Assembly (NCBI GenBank): GCA_937915045.1
Contig: CALDNM010000004.1
Location: forward strand, 1 to 23,357
Source of the DNA: an uncultured Clostridia bacterium
Lineage (GTDB): Bacteria; Bacillota; Clostridia; Peptostreptococcales; Anaerovoracaceae
Length of the DNA stretch: 23,357 nt
Reading direction: 5' to 3'
Shown: positions 1 through 8,015 of the stretch, piece after piece
How the letters are laid out: every line of letters begins with the position of its first letter
How positions within the stretch are numbered: the first letter of the stretch is position 1
Translations under genes and position numbers: made by a program
Notes under the pieces: model-generated
What the model saw: the letters and a program-made list of their open reading frames with translations, nothing else
Told to the model about the DNA's origin: nothing
The model's database searches: none

Positions 1-88
1 CGAAAGCTTCGTGCCCCGAGCTTTCTATCATTTTTATTATCTCCCGGACCTTATCCGGCAGTTTTATCCTGACCGCGTCTCTTTCCAT
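1..88 (-). CDS. cca: CCA-adding tRNA nucleotidyltransferase, N-terminal fragment
   Basis: The first 29 codons of a minus-strand gene cut by the window edge. The peptide begins MERDAVRIKLPDKVREIIKM and continues IESSGHEAF. This is the N-terminal opening of bacterial CCA-adding enzymes / poly(A) polymerase-like nucleotidyltransferases, just before their V-G-G-C-V-R-D nucleotide-binding motif, which would lie outside the window. The family adds or repairs the 3' CCA end of tRNAs. The ATG at 88 is preceded four codons upstream by in-frame TAG-TGA, so translation starts here or at a nearby non-ATG codon. No Shine-Dalgarno is evident. It begins 15 nt after the glutamine synthetase stop, so it may be read as the third gene of the asnB transcript. 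The identification rests on a short N-terminal pattern only. Confidence 0.6.
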   Translation of the reverse strand, partial: MERDAVRIKLPDKVREIIKMIESSGHEAF

Positions 89-103
89 ACGGTCATTATA
101 TCA

Positions 104-2170
104 CTATTTGTATTCCTGAGCGAAAAGCATCTCCCCGTATGTCGGGATCGGCCAGTATTTCTCCGGCATCTTCACCTCGAGTTCGTCCGCGATCGTTCTG
201 ATATCTTTCATATATTCGATCACACTGTCGCAGAACACTTTCGCGTCCGGATCCTTGATGCTGAACTCCGGGACGTCATCTGTGACTTCTTTTAAGTCCT
301 CCGCCGCCGAATACAGATCATCGGTGATCGAAAGCATACATTTGAGACATCTCTTTCCTGTCCCGGAGATATCCTCTCCGAGAGCCGCCGTCTGAGCTCC
401 GATGCCCTCTGCCAGCGCTGTGCAGTAATCCCTGACCGCCGGGATCAGATCTTTTTCTGTCATATCGAGCAGAGTGAGTGCCTCGATGTTGAGTTCTTTG
501 CAGTACTCTTCGAACAGTATTTCCTGACGAGCGCGGAGTTCTTTTTCAGTCAGCACTCCGAGTGACGTGAACAGTTCGATATTCTTTTCCGATGTCCATT
601 CAGGCATGCATTCCGACACTGTCTTGTAATTTTTCAAACCGCGTTTTTCAGCTTCTCTTACCCATTCGTCCGTATAGTTATCACCGTTGAATACTATTCT
701 CTTGTGCTCAGAATATGCCTTCTTCGCGAGTTCCATCGCGCACGCCTCCGCGTCATCCGACGCTTCCATCGCGTCCGCGAATTCCTTCAGCACCGATGCC
801 GTCATCGTATTCAGCATATATGCCGGGCATGATACCGACGTCAGCGAGCCGACCATCCTGAACTCGAATCTGTTGCCCGTGAACGCGAACGGCGACGTCC
901 TGTTCCTGTCCGTAGTATCCTTTTTGAAATCTGTAAGAACGCCAATACCCATGCTCATCCTGCGGTCTTTTACCTCCACTTCAGACTCTCCGGCTTCGAA
1001 CGCGTCCATGACCGCTGTTATATCTTCGCCTAAGAAAATCGAAATGATCGCCGGCGGCGCTTCACTTCCTCCGAGTCTGTGATCATTGCTCGCGCTCGCG
1101 ACAGATATCCTCAGCATATCCTGATACTTGTCCACCGCTTTTATGACCGCCGTCATGAATACGAGAAAGACCGTGTTGTGCAGCGGATCGTGCCCCGGCT
1201 TGAATACATTGAGTCCGGTATCCGCTGCAAGCGACCAGTTTATATGCTTCCCGGAACCATTGATCCCGTCAAAAGGTTTCTCATGCAGCAGGCACCTCAT
1301 ACCGTGCCTGTCAGCCACTTTTTTCATCAGCTCCATCGTGATCTGGTTGTGATCGGAAGCGATATTGCACTCGGAAAATATAGGAGCGAGCTCGTGCTGC
1401 GACGGAGCCACTTCATTATGCTCAGTCGACGCTTTGACTCCGAGCTTCCAAAGTTCTTCATCGAGGTCAGCCATGAATGCCTTTACTGCCGGCTTGAGCT
1501 GTCCGAAGTAATGGTCATCGAGTTCCTGACTTTTCGGCGGCGCGGCTCCTATGAGTGTGCGTCCCGTGAATATCAGGTCCTTTCTCTTCGCGTAAAGCGA
1601 TTTCGGGATCAGGAAATATTCCTGCTCAGGTCCTATCTGCGGAGTGACTTTTTTCACATCTTCCCCCAGCGCCGAAAGCACTCTTCTCGACTGTACATCG
1701 ATCGCTTCATCTGAACGGAGCAGCGGCGTCTTTTTGTCGAGCGCGTCTCCATCATATGAGATGAACGCTGTCGGGATATATAAAGTATCTTCCTTGATGA
1801 ACATCGGAGAACTGGTGTCCCACGCTGTATAACCTCTGGCTTCGAATGTCGCTCTCATGCCGCTCGATGGGAAGCTCGAAGCGTCCGGCTCGCCTTTGAT
1901 CAAATTTTTACCCGAGAAGTTCATCAGGCTGTCATGCTTCTCAGCGGTGACTCCTGTCATCGGCTGGAACCAGTGCGTGAAATGCGTAGCGCCCTTCTGC
2001 TCCGCCCAGTCTTTGACCGCTGACGCTATGACGTCCGCTACCGCTATCGGAAGCTCGCTCCCGTCCGCGATATGTTTTTCCAGTCTGCCGTAAACGTCCC
2101 GCGGCAGTTTGTTTTTCATTACTGTCTCATCGAAAACCATCGAACCGAAAATCTCTGTGATCTTACTCAT
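104..2170 (-). CDS. glnN: Type III glutamine synthetase (GlnN)
   Basis: Makes glutamine from glutamate, ammonia and ATP in the cytoplasm. It is the long type III enzyme: 688 residues, against about 450 for type I. Visible signatures are the glutamate-rich stretch GPEQEYFLI (about 180-188), EHNEVAPSQHELAP (about 250-263), the ATP/glutamate segment KPFDGINGSGKHINWS (about 298-313), ASNDHRLGGSEAPP and NRTSPFAFTGNRFEFR. I start at the ATG at 2170, which has AAAGG 8-9 nt upstream. A GTG at 2179 is in frame but overlaps that ribosome binding site. The gene follows asnB by 65 nt on the same strand with only a weak hairpin between, so it is probably partly controlled by the asnB T-box. Together the two genes form an ammonia-assimilation and amide-synthesis unit. 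Confidence 0.96.
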   Translation of the reverse strand: MSKITEIFGSMVFDETVMKNKLPRDVYGRLEKHIADGSELPIAVADVIASAVKDWAEQKGATHFTHWFQPMTGVTAEKHDSLMNFSGKNLIKGEPDASSFPSSGMRATFEARGYTAWDTSSPMFIKEDTLYIPTAFISYDGDALDKKTPLLRSDEAIDVQSRRVLSALGEDVKKVTPQIGPEQEYFLIPKSLYAKRKDLIFTGRTLIGAAPPKSQELDDHYFGQLKPAVKAFMADLDEELWKLGVKASTEHNEVAPSQHELAPIFSECNIASDHNQITMELMKKVADRHGMRCLLHEKPFDGINGSGKHINWSLAADTGLNVFKPGHDPLHNTVFLVFMTAVIKAVDKYQDMLRISVASASNDHRLGGSEAPPAIISIFLGEDITAVMDAFEAGESEVEVKDRRMSMGIGVLTDFKKDTTDRNRTSPFAFTGNRFEFRMVGSLTSVSCPAYMLNTMTASVLKEFADAMEASDDAEACAMELAKKAYSEHKRIVFNGDNYTDEWVREAEKRGLKNYKTVSECMPEWTSEKNIELFTSLGVLTEKELRARQEILFEEYCKELNIEALTLLDMTEKDLIPAVRDYCTALAEGIGAQTAALGEDISGTGKRCLKCMLSITDDLYSAAEDLKEVTDDVPEFSIKDPDAKVFCDSVIEYMKDIRTIADELEVKMPEKYWPIPTYGEMLFAQEYK

Positions 2171-2217
2171 TTGTTTCACCTTTCATTTTTTCCCTTTGAA
2201 TTTACATATATTTATTT

Positions 2218-2242
2218 AAAACCCCTGTCGGCCCTTTACAGG
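2218..2242 (-). terminator. Weak hairpin between asnB and glnN
   Basis: On the minus strand CCTGT and ACAGG can pair around a 9-nt loop, followed by GG and TTTT. The asnB stop codon lies inside it. A 5-bp stem with four U residues is a poor terminator. It might reduce rather than stop readthrough into glutamine synthetase. Confidence 0.25.
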
Positions 2243-3909
2243 CCTGACGCTCCGTAGTTCGAGAGTACCCTCGCGCTCGGATCGTCGACATCGCATCCTT
2301 CCCATTCTTTGTTCGGCATCCAGAAATCCTTCACCATACCTGCCTGCCCCGGATAATACTTCTCGAATATCTCGCGGTAAAGCAGTGACTCCTTCGTGAA
2401 CGGCTCCGCGTGATACGAATACTTTTTACATAGGAATCTGAACTGTGATTCGTTGTACTGCGACCCCGCGTATTCCTTGATATCGTCGACCATTGAATGA
2501 CCGACCGCGTCGCTGAATGCTGCTTTCTCTCTCCACAGGATATCCTCCGGGAGATAATCTCCGAACTTTTCATCGAATGCCCTGCGCAGCAGATATTTAC
2601 CTTTGCCGTAAGTGTTGAGTTTTTTCATCGGGTCGAGTGCCATGACGTATCTGACAAAATCGAGATCGCCGAAAGGCACTCTTGCTTCGATGCCGTTCAC
2701 ACTGATGCACCTGTCCGCGCGGAGCACGTCATACATATGCAGTTCATGGACCCTCTTCGCCGCTTCCTGCTGGAACGCTTCTGCGCTCGGCGCGAAGTCT
2801 GTGTACTTGTAACCGAACAGCTCGTCAGAGATCTCCCCTGTCAGCAGGACGCGCACATCTGTCGTTTCTCTGATCGCCCTGCACATGAGATACATCCCCA
2901 TGCTCGCTCTTATTGTAGTAATGTCGTATGTCCCGAGCGTTTCAATGACTGTCTCAAGCGCGCCGATCACATCATCTTTCGTGATTATGATCTCATGATG
3001 CTCCGATCCGATATAGTCCGCGACCTCTCTCGCGTACTTAAGATCGATCGCGTCCACATCCATACCTACCGCGAAAGTCCTGATCGGTTTCCCCGGCATC
3101 AGCTTCTGCGATATCGAGCAGACCAGCGAACTGTCGAGCCCGCCGCTCAGCAGAAATCCTATAGGCGCGTCAGCGTCGAGTCTTTTTCTGACACCCTCTA
3201 TGAGTTTGTCGTGGATCTTCTGATAAATAGTGTCGAGATCGTCCTCGCAGCAGCCTGTGTCTTCTCCGGCGTATTTGTTTCCCTCGAGAGATGAGATATC
3301 GTCATAGCAGACGAACTTTCCGTCCTTGTAATAATGCCCCGGCGGGAACGGCTTTATTTCATCGACTATGCCTTCGATGTTTTTCGGCTCGCTCGCGAAT
3401 ATTATTCCGCTGTCTTTTCCCGCTCCGTCCGATATACCGAACATCATCGCGTCATCTATGTATTCCTGCTTCACATATCCGTAATAAAGCGGGCGTATCC
3501 CTATCGGATCTCTCGCCGCGATATAACTGTCCGTCTTCGCGTCGTAAATTATCATCGCGTATTCCGCGTCCAGCATCCCGAACATTTTTGTCCCGTATTC
3601 CCGCCAGAGCGGAAGGATGATCTCACAATCGCTGTCAGATACGAACGTGTATCCCATTCCTTCAAGACGTTTCTTCTCCGGACGGAATCCATAAAGCTCT
3701 CCGTTGCAGACGCATACATCTCCGCCTGACTCGAATGGCTGCATCCCCGTCTCATCGAGATCCATGATCGCGAGCCTGTGGAAGCTCAGCGCCCCCTGTC
3801 CGGTCTCGCTCATCCTGCTCATATCAGGTCCCCTCGATTTTGTTTTTTCAAATCCCCTGAGATATACTCCCATATCGATCTTCACTGTACTGCCCATTAT
3901 CGAACACAT
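2236..3909 (-). CDS. asnB: Asparagine synthase, glutamine-hydrolysing (AsnB)
   Basis: Makes asparagine from aspartate, glutamine and ATP. The start is fixed by chemistry. The sequence opens MCSIMGS, so removal of Met exposes the catalytic N-terminal Cys of a class II glutamine amidotransferase; any upstream start would bury it. The ATG at 3909 also has a strong GGGAGGTG site 7 nt upstream. The glutaminase domain shows HRLAIMD (44-50) and CNGELYG (68-74). The synthetase domain has the PP-loop SGGLDSS (255-261) and LLTGEISDELFGY. The length is 557 residues, close to E. coli AsnB. The region 5' of the start holds a T-box riboswitch with an Asn specifier, which independently supports the product. 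Glutamine synthetase downstream can supply its amide donor. Confidence 0.97.
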   Translation of the reverse strand: MCSIMGSTVKIDMGVYLRGFEKTKSRGPDMSRMSETGQGALSFHRLAIMDLDETGMQPFESGGDVCVCNGELYGFRPEKKRLEGMGYTFVSDSDCEIILPLWREYGTKMFGMLDAEYAMIIYDAKTDSYIAARDPIGIRPLYYGYVKQEYIDDAMMFGISDGAGKDSGIIFASEPKNIEGIVDEIKPFPPGHYYKDGKFVCYDDISSLEGNKYAGEDTGCCEDDLDTIYQKIHDKLIEGVRKRLDADAPIGFLLSGGLDSSLVCSISQKLMPGKPIRTFAVGMDVDAIDLKYAREVADYIGSEHHEIIITKDDVIGALETVIETLGTYDITTIRASMGMYLMCRAIRETTDVRVLLTGEISDELFGYKYTDFAPSAEAFQQEAAKRVHELHMYDVLRADRCISVNGIEARVPFGDLDFVRYVMALDPMKKLNTYGKGKYLLRRAFDEKFGDYLPEDILWREKAAFSDAVGHSMVDDIKEYAGSQYNESQFRFLCKKYSYHAEPFTKESLLYREIFEKYYPGQAGMVKDFWMPNKEWEGCDVDDPSARVLSNYGASGL

Positions 3910-3952
3910 TTTCAGCACCTCCCGCGCTCCCGGGCACTCAGTCCCGGTAATT

Positions 3953-3996
3953 AAAAAGTGGCCATTCATCCTATAACTTATAGGACGAATAGCCAC
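3953..3996 (-). terminator. T-box regulated intrinsic terminator
   Basis: A 39-nt near-perfect hairpin: GTGGCTATTCGTCCTATAA pairs with TTATAGGATGAATGGCCAC around a 1-nt centre (a few central bases will be unpaired in the RNA). TTTTT follows directly. Its 5' arm contains the CGTCCTA sequence that the antiterminator uses, so the two structures exclude each other. Confidence 0.92.
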
Positions 3997-4267
3997 ATAT
4001 CCGCGGTGCCACCTAACTTGGATCGAAAGACCCCTCTTTTTCCAGCCCAACAGCTGTACCGGCTGTGACGGGCCGGACCCGACTCCCCTACTCGATCGCT
4101 CTTTCAGTTCGTGCTCGGGAGTGTTATTCCTGCGGCTCCCTGCTCCCGGCTTCTCACTGCCACCGGTTCACTCCGCGCTCCATGATCTGTTTCTCCTGAT
4201 TCTGGCGCGCTCAGCGGGTTTTCCGAAGTACTTGTCTCCTTCATCGCTTTAACGATATTCAATTTAT
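3953..4267 (-). promoter_or_regulatory. T-box riboswitch, tRNA-Asn (AAC specifier)
   Basis: The ~315-nt leader of asnB carries the hallmarks of a T-box. Near its 5' end is GATGAAGGAGACAAGTA, with the AGUA element of the specifier loop. A distal Stem I hairpin follows (ACCGG paired with CCGG). The T-box sequence AGGTGGCACCGCGG lies at 4001-4014. A terminator follows. The specifier region reads GGAAT-AAC-ACTCCC. GGAG below the loop pairs with CUCC, and CUUCGG above it pairs with CCG(C)AGG. This places AAC (4123-4125), an asparagine codon, in the specifier position. UAGG at the T-box can pair with CCUA in the 5' arm of the terminator, giving the usual antiterminator alternative. Uncharged tRNA-Asn should therefore allow readthrough into asnB. 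The secondary structure was drawn by hand. Confidence 0.93.
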
Positions 4268-4273
4268 AGACTC

Positions 4274-4302
4274 AAAGTACACCTCTTTTTATGCGTTGTC
4301 AA
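4274..4302 (-). promoter_or_regulatory. asnB promoter
   Basis: A perfect -35 box TTGACA (4297-4302), a 17-bp spacer and a -10 box TACTTT (4274-4279). It lies just upstream of the T-box leader, giving a predicted transcription start near 4267. Confidence 0.72.
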
Positions 4303-4573
4303 TACTTTTTGCGAATTTTCTTGTTGTTTTTCACAAATAATTTCCGGTTCCTTGTTCTTTGCCTACAATTTTCCTGTGTTTCTCCCCAAAGAACAGCGGA
4401 CTTTCGGATATTCATAACGACATCGTGTTCCGATTGTTCCCAGTCACAAACATTACTGCAAAAAACTCAAAAATATCGTGAAAACGCACAAAATAATATG
4501 ATTAAACGCACATCAGCGCGGGTAATAACGAGACTATGATTCGAACCAATCACTTACAAACAATCATACATTC
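4303..4573. other. Intergenic region between divergent asnB and cysK
   Basis: About 270 bases of AT-rich sequence between the asnB promoter and the cysK ribosome binding site. I found no convincing -35/-10 pair for cysK, no riboswitch and no credible gene. A plus-strand open frame of 82 codons starts at 4291, but it lacks a ribosome binding site and overlaps the asnB promoter. The cysK promoter must lie here but cannot be placed by eye. Confidence 0.5.
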
Positions 4574-4586
4574 AGGAGGACACAAA

Positions 4587-5525
4587 ATGATAAGCAGCAA
4601 CATTCTCGACGCGATGGGCAACACCCCTCTCGTGAGACTGAACAGGATCGGCGGAGGAAAAGACGCCGCGCAGATCCTCGTCAAGTACGAAGCTGTCAAT
4701 GTCGGAGGATCAGTCAAAACAAGGACGGCCTTCAACATGCTTCGCGCAGCGGAAAAAAAAGGACTGATAAAGGATGACACGATCATCGTCGAACCGACCA
4801 GCGGAAACCAGGGCATCGGCCTTGCGCTCGCGGGCGCGGTCAAGGGATATAAGACGGTCATCGTCATGCCGGATTCTGTCAGCGAAGAACGCAGGAAACT
4901 TGTGAAATTATACGGAGCGGACGTTATCCTCGTCCACGACGCGGGAAATATAGGTAAGTGTATCGAAGAATGTATGAACACCACTATGGAAATGATGAAA
5001 AAAGATGAGCGCGTTTACGTGCCGCAGCAGTTCGCGAATGAGGCAAACGTCGCCGCGCATTATGAGGGCACCGGGCGTGAGATAGTCGAGCAGGCCGGCG
5101 ATGTAGTTATAGACGGTTTCTGCTCAGGCATAGGTACCGGCGGTACGATCACAGGCATCGGCAGAGCGCTTCTTGAGAAGAACCCGGACACGGAGATCTG
5201 GGCAGCGGAGCCTGAAAACGCGGCGCTGTTTTCGGGCGGGAAAGTCGGCACCCACATGCAGATGGGGATCGGCGACGGAGTTGTGCCGGACATCCTCGAT
5301 CAGCAGATATTCAGCCGGACTTTCATTGTGAAAGACGCCGACGCTATAAAAATGTCGCAGAGGCTCGCGGCGGAAGAAGGGCTCATGTGCGGGATATCGA
5401 GCGGTACGAACGTAGTGACCGCGATCGATCTCGCGAAGAAACTCGGGCCGGGAAAAACAGTAGTCACACTGCTGCCTGATACGGCAGAGCGTTACTTCAG
5501 CACGCCGCTCTTCGATTTCGATTGA
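4587..5525 (+). CDS. cysK: Cysteine synthase family PLP enzyme (O-acetylserine sulfhydrylase-like)
   Basis: A fold-type II PLP enzyme of 312 residues that by family would make cysteine from O-acetylserine and sulfide. It starts MISSNILDAMGNTPLVRL, with AGGAGGA 6 nt before the ATG at 4587. An in-frame ATG at 4536 has no such site. Seen motifs: the PLP lysine in GGSVK (K44), the substrate loop TSGNQGIG (71-78), the phosphate-binding GTGGTITG (183-190) and the cofactor-ring SSGTN (271-275). Three conserved places deviate from standard CysK: NVGGSVKTR instead of NPxxSVKDR, SGNQG instead of SGNTG, and QFANEANVAAH instead of QFxNPAN. It may belong to a sister clade with another nucleophile or donor. 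It is a single-gene unit ending in a strong terminator. The symbol is provisional. Confidence 0.85.
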   Translation: MISSNILDAMGNTPLVRLNRIGGGKDAAQILVKYEAVNVGGSVKTRTAFNMLRAAEKKGLIKDDTIIVEPTSGNQGIGLALAGAVKGYKTVIVMPDSVSEERRKLVKLYGADVILVHDAGNIGKCIEECMNTTMEMMKKDERVYVPQQFANEANVAAHYEGTGREIVEQAGDVVIDGFCSGIGTGGTITGIGRALLEKNPDTEIWAAEPENAALFSGGKVGTHMQMGIGDGVVPDILDQQIFSRTFIVKDADAIKMSQRLAAEEGLMCGISSGTNVVTAIDLAKKLGPGKTVVTLLPDTAERYFSTPLFDFD

Positions 5526-5572
5526 TGCCGCCCCTATTCGATCCAGGAATACAGGCTATAATAAAGTACTAT

Positions 5573-5630
5573 AAAAGATTATATGATCCGGAGCATATGG
5601 GTGCTCCGGATCTGTGTTATAATCTTTTTT
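5573..5630 (+). terminator. Two-tier terminator after cysK
   Basis: The inner stem GATCCGGAGCA / TGCTCCGGATC (11 bp, 6-nt loop) is enclosed by an outer pairing AAAAGATTATA / TATAATCTTTT, ending in TTTTTT. Because the outer stem supplies As on one side and Us on the other, the structure could stop transcription in either direction. Confidence 0.85.
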
Positions 5631-5662
5631 GAACAGAGAATGACTTTTATACGGAGAGCAGG

Positions 5663-6607
5663 ATGGGCGCGGTTTTCAAACTGGCGCTGGACGCGGTATT
5701 CCCGCTGCTGGCGCTCATGACAGTAGGATACATTTGCAGACGCGTGGGTTTCATAACCAAAGACGCTGTCAGCACGATCAACCGGATCATATTCCGGCTC
5801 TTTCTTTCTGTGCTGATATTCTATAATCTGTACTCAAATGACTTCACATCGTTTATCGACTATAAGCTTATCATCTATATCCCGGTCACTGTGATCCTCG
5901 TCATCATCGGGAGTTTCCTGATCGTGCCAAAGATCGAAAAGGACAGAATGCAGGAGCCTGTCATCATACAGGCCATCTTCAGAGGCAACCTCGTATTCGT
6001 CGGGATGCCCGTCATGGAAGCGGTCGCGGGAAAGAAATACCTCGGCCTCATGGCACTCGCCATCACCCTTACCATAATCGTTTACAATGTCGCGTCAGTG
6101 ATAGTCTTTGAGGCGCTCAGAAAAGGGAAGCCCGATTACAAAAAAATGCTGCGCGGGATAGCGGTCAATCCTCTTATCCACGGCGCGGCAGTCGGTGTGA
6201 TATTCACGTTCTGTCATATCCCGATCCCCGATCTGGCACTCGGAGTCATCAGGCAAATGAGCCAGGTCGCTACGCCGATGATGCTTGTCATGCTCGGCGC
6301 TGGTTTCTCGTTCGCGGCCACAGGCAAATACACGAAGCAGATATTCCTTACCAGCTTCGCGAGGCTCGTGCTCGTGCCGGCCATACTCGTCCCGGCAGCG
6401 ATACTTCTTGGATTCAACAATTATGAGATAATCGTAGTCTTCGCGACGATGTGCGCGCCGACAGCGGTCAACACTTTCACCATATCGCAGCAGATGGGCG
6501 GTGACGGAGAACTTGCCGCGCAGATAGTCGCTTACTGCTCAGTGATCTCGATAGTCACGATCTTTCTGTGGATCGTCGTCCTTCACAACTACATCCCTCT
6601 GCTGTAA
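5663..6607 (+). CDS. AEC-family permease (auxin efflux carrier-like transporter)
   Basis: A 314-residue integral membrane protein with about ten hydrophobic segments, the normal size for bacterial AEC transporters. Family features are the N-terminal LALMTVGYICRRVGFI with the following conserved asparagine region, FRGNLVFVGMPVMEAV near the middle, and MLVMLGAGFSF in the second half. Bacterial relatives export or exchange organic acids such as malate or malonate. The substrate cannot be read from sequence. The ATG at 5663 has GGAG 6 nt upstream. The gene stands alone after the cysK terminator and runs convergently into nhaC, with only two bases between the stop codons, so any terminator for either gene must lie inside the other. 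Confidence 0.9.
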   Translation: MGAVFKLALDAVFPLLALMTVGYICRRVGFITKDAVSTINRIIFRLFLSVLIFYNLYSNDFTSFIDYKLIIYIPVTVILVIIGSFLIVPKIEKDRMQEPVIIQAIFRGNLVFVGMPVMEAVAGKKYLGLMALAITLTIIVYNVASVIVFEALRKGKPDYKKMLRGIAVNPLIHGAAVGVIFTFCHIPIPDLALGVIRQMSQVATPMMLVMLGAGFSFAATGKYTKQIFLTSFARLVLVPAILVPAAILLGFNNYEIIVVFATMCAPTAVNTFTISQQMGGDGELAAQIVAYCSVISIVTIFLWIVVLHNYIPLL

Positions 6608-6609
6608 GG

Positions 6610-7941
6610 TCAAATTTTATTTTTTGCCTTTTCAGGTTTGAATAAAAATCTCTTCGTGAAGAGCCAGCATATCGGAACGAGAAACAGGAAAAATGCCCAC
6701 GGGATTATATACATTCCGACACCCATGATGTTATAACACACCGCCACCGCAAGAGACCACGGAACGATCGCGGCCACTATTATCGCGGAATTTTCGATGT
6801 CCATCGCGAGCTCGGTCCTCGTGCCATGCCCCTGTATGTACATCCTCTCTACCATATTCGTCGTCATGACCGTCGCTATAGTCTGATTGCAAAAAAGCGC
6901 GACCAGCACGATAGAAGTAATAAGAGTTGCCGGGAAGCGGCCTACTTTTTTCATCAGGTGAAGTACATGATGCTGCATACCGTTCAGCATGCGTGTCGTC
7001 CTGAATATCCCCGAGTATGAACAGGAGAGCGCAAGTATCGCGCAGACGAGTACCATAGACTTAAGTCCGCCGCCGTTTAGTATGCTCCCCAGCGCAGGAT
7101 CCGGACATGTGTATCCGAAGATCATGTACTTAAAACTCCGAAGCACGCTGTCCCCCTGAAACGCTATCCCGAGGATAAAACTCACGATGATCGTTATAAA
7201 AATCGTGATCTTTATCTTTACTTTAAAAAGCGGAAGCACCAAAACTATGACCGCGGGCAGGAGAAGCAGCCACGACAAATGAAAATCCGTCGAAAGAAGA
7301 TCCATTACCGCGGTATCCACAGTCTTTATCGGATGCGTATATGAAAGCGCGCCATAAGCCGCCACGCATATCGCCATAGGGATCGCCGCTGATTTCATCA
7401 TTTCGCGCACATTGTTCTCGAAATTCGTATGAGTCACCGCCGCTGTCAGCACACCGGATGACGAGACAGGGGATCCTCTGTCGCCGAAATAAACTCCTGA
7501 CAGGATCGCGCCTCCTGTGATCGCCAGACTCACATCTCCGCTTTTCGCGAGAACGATGAAAATGACTCCGACCGTACCGGCGACTCCGAACGAAGTGCCG
7601 AGCGCGTATGAAAGCAGCGCGCACAGAAGGAATGTGATCAGTATAAAAAGATGCGGCGTGATTATTTTTATGCCGTAATATACGAAAAAAGTAATGACTC
7701 CGGATGAGCGCCAGAGGCCTGTGAGCATCCCGATCAGGACGAGGATTTCGACGACGACGAGAGATTCTTTCGCGCCTTCCCCCGCCATCTTCCCGACTTC
7801 ACGCGCAGAGCAGCCGCGCTTGCACGCGGCAGAAAAAAAGCAGAAGAAACCTATCACAAGCGCGATCAGCATAGTTTTCCCAGCGATCAGGCATGTGACC
7901 ATAGACGCTGTGAATATGACAAACGCAAGCGCGATGCTCAA
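6610..7941 (-). CDS. nhaC: NhaC-family sodium/proton antiporter
   Basis: A polytopic membrane protein of about 443 residues with many hydrophobic helices. It carries the NhaC signature GDRGSPVSSSGVLTAAVTHTN (GDRGSP at about 153-158) and NQTIATVMT near the C-terminus. Known relatives exchange Na+ for H+, or malate/lactate in some Bacillus members, so the exact substrate is open. I prefer the TTG start at 7941. It is preceded by GGGGGAGG with a 6-nt gap and begins directly with the first membrane helix (LSIALAFVIF). A GTG at 7974 would add eleven mostly charged residues encoded by the ribosome binding site itself. The start lies 75 nt after the gltX stop, same strand, so the two may be cotranscribed. 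Confidence 0.88.
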   Translation of the reverse strand: MSIALAFVIFTASMVTCLIAGKTMLIALVIGFFCFFSAACKRGCSAREVGKMAGEGAKESLVVVEILVLIGMLTGLWRSSGVITFFVYYGIKIITPHLFILITFLLCALLSYALGTSFGVAGTVGVIFIVLAKSGDVSLAITGGAILSGVYFGDRGSPVSSSGVLTAAVTHTNFENNVREMMKSAAIPMAICVAAYGALSYTHPIKTVDTAVMDLLSTDFHLSWLLLLPAVIVLVLPLFKVKIKITIFITIIVSFILGIAFQGDSVLRSFKYMIFGYTCPDPALGSILNGGGLKSMVLVCAILALSCSYSGIFRTTRMLNGMQHHVLHLMKKVGRFPATLITSIVLVALFCNQTIATVMTTNMVERMYIQGHGTRTELAMDIENSAIIVAAIVPWSLAVAVCYNIMGVGMYIIPWAFFLFLVPICWLFTKRFLFKPEKAKNKI

Positions 7942-8015
7942 ACGATCCCTCCCCCTTCTTTTTCGAACTCCCACGACTTGGCAGCGCGTGCCGGATCATG
8001 AAAGTACGGCCTCGA

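Noticed and set aside
3910..4050. An N-terminal extension of AsnB to 4050
   Set aside because: It would translate the T-box terminator and bury the catalytic Cys that must follow the initiator Met.
4291..4539. An 82-codon plus-strand open frame upstream of cysK
   Set aside because: No ribosome binding site, atypical composition, and it overlaps the asnB promoter; the AT-rich region explains the open frame.
4530..4560. GGTTCGAATC on the minus strand resembles a tRNA T-arm
   Set aside because: The flanking bases do not form a T-stem, and no acceptor, D or anticodon arms can be drawn around it.
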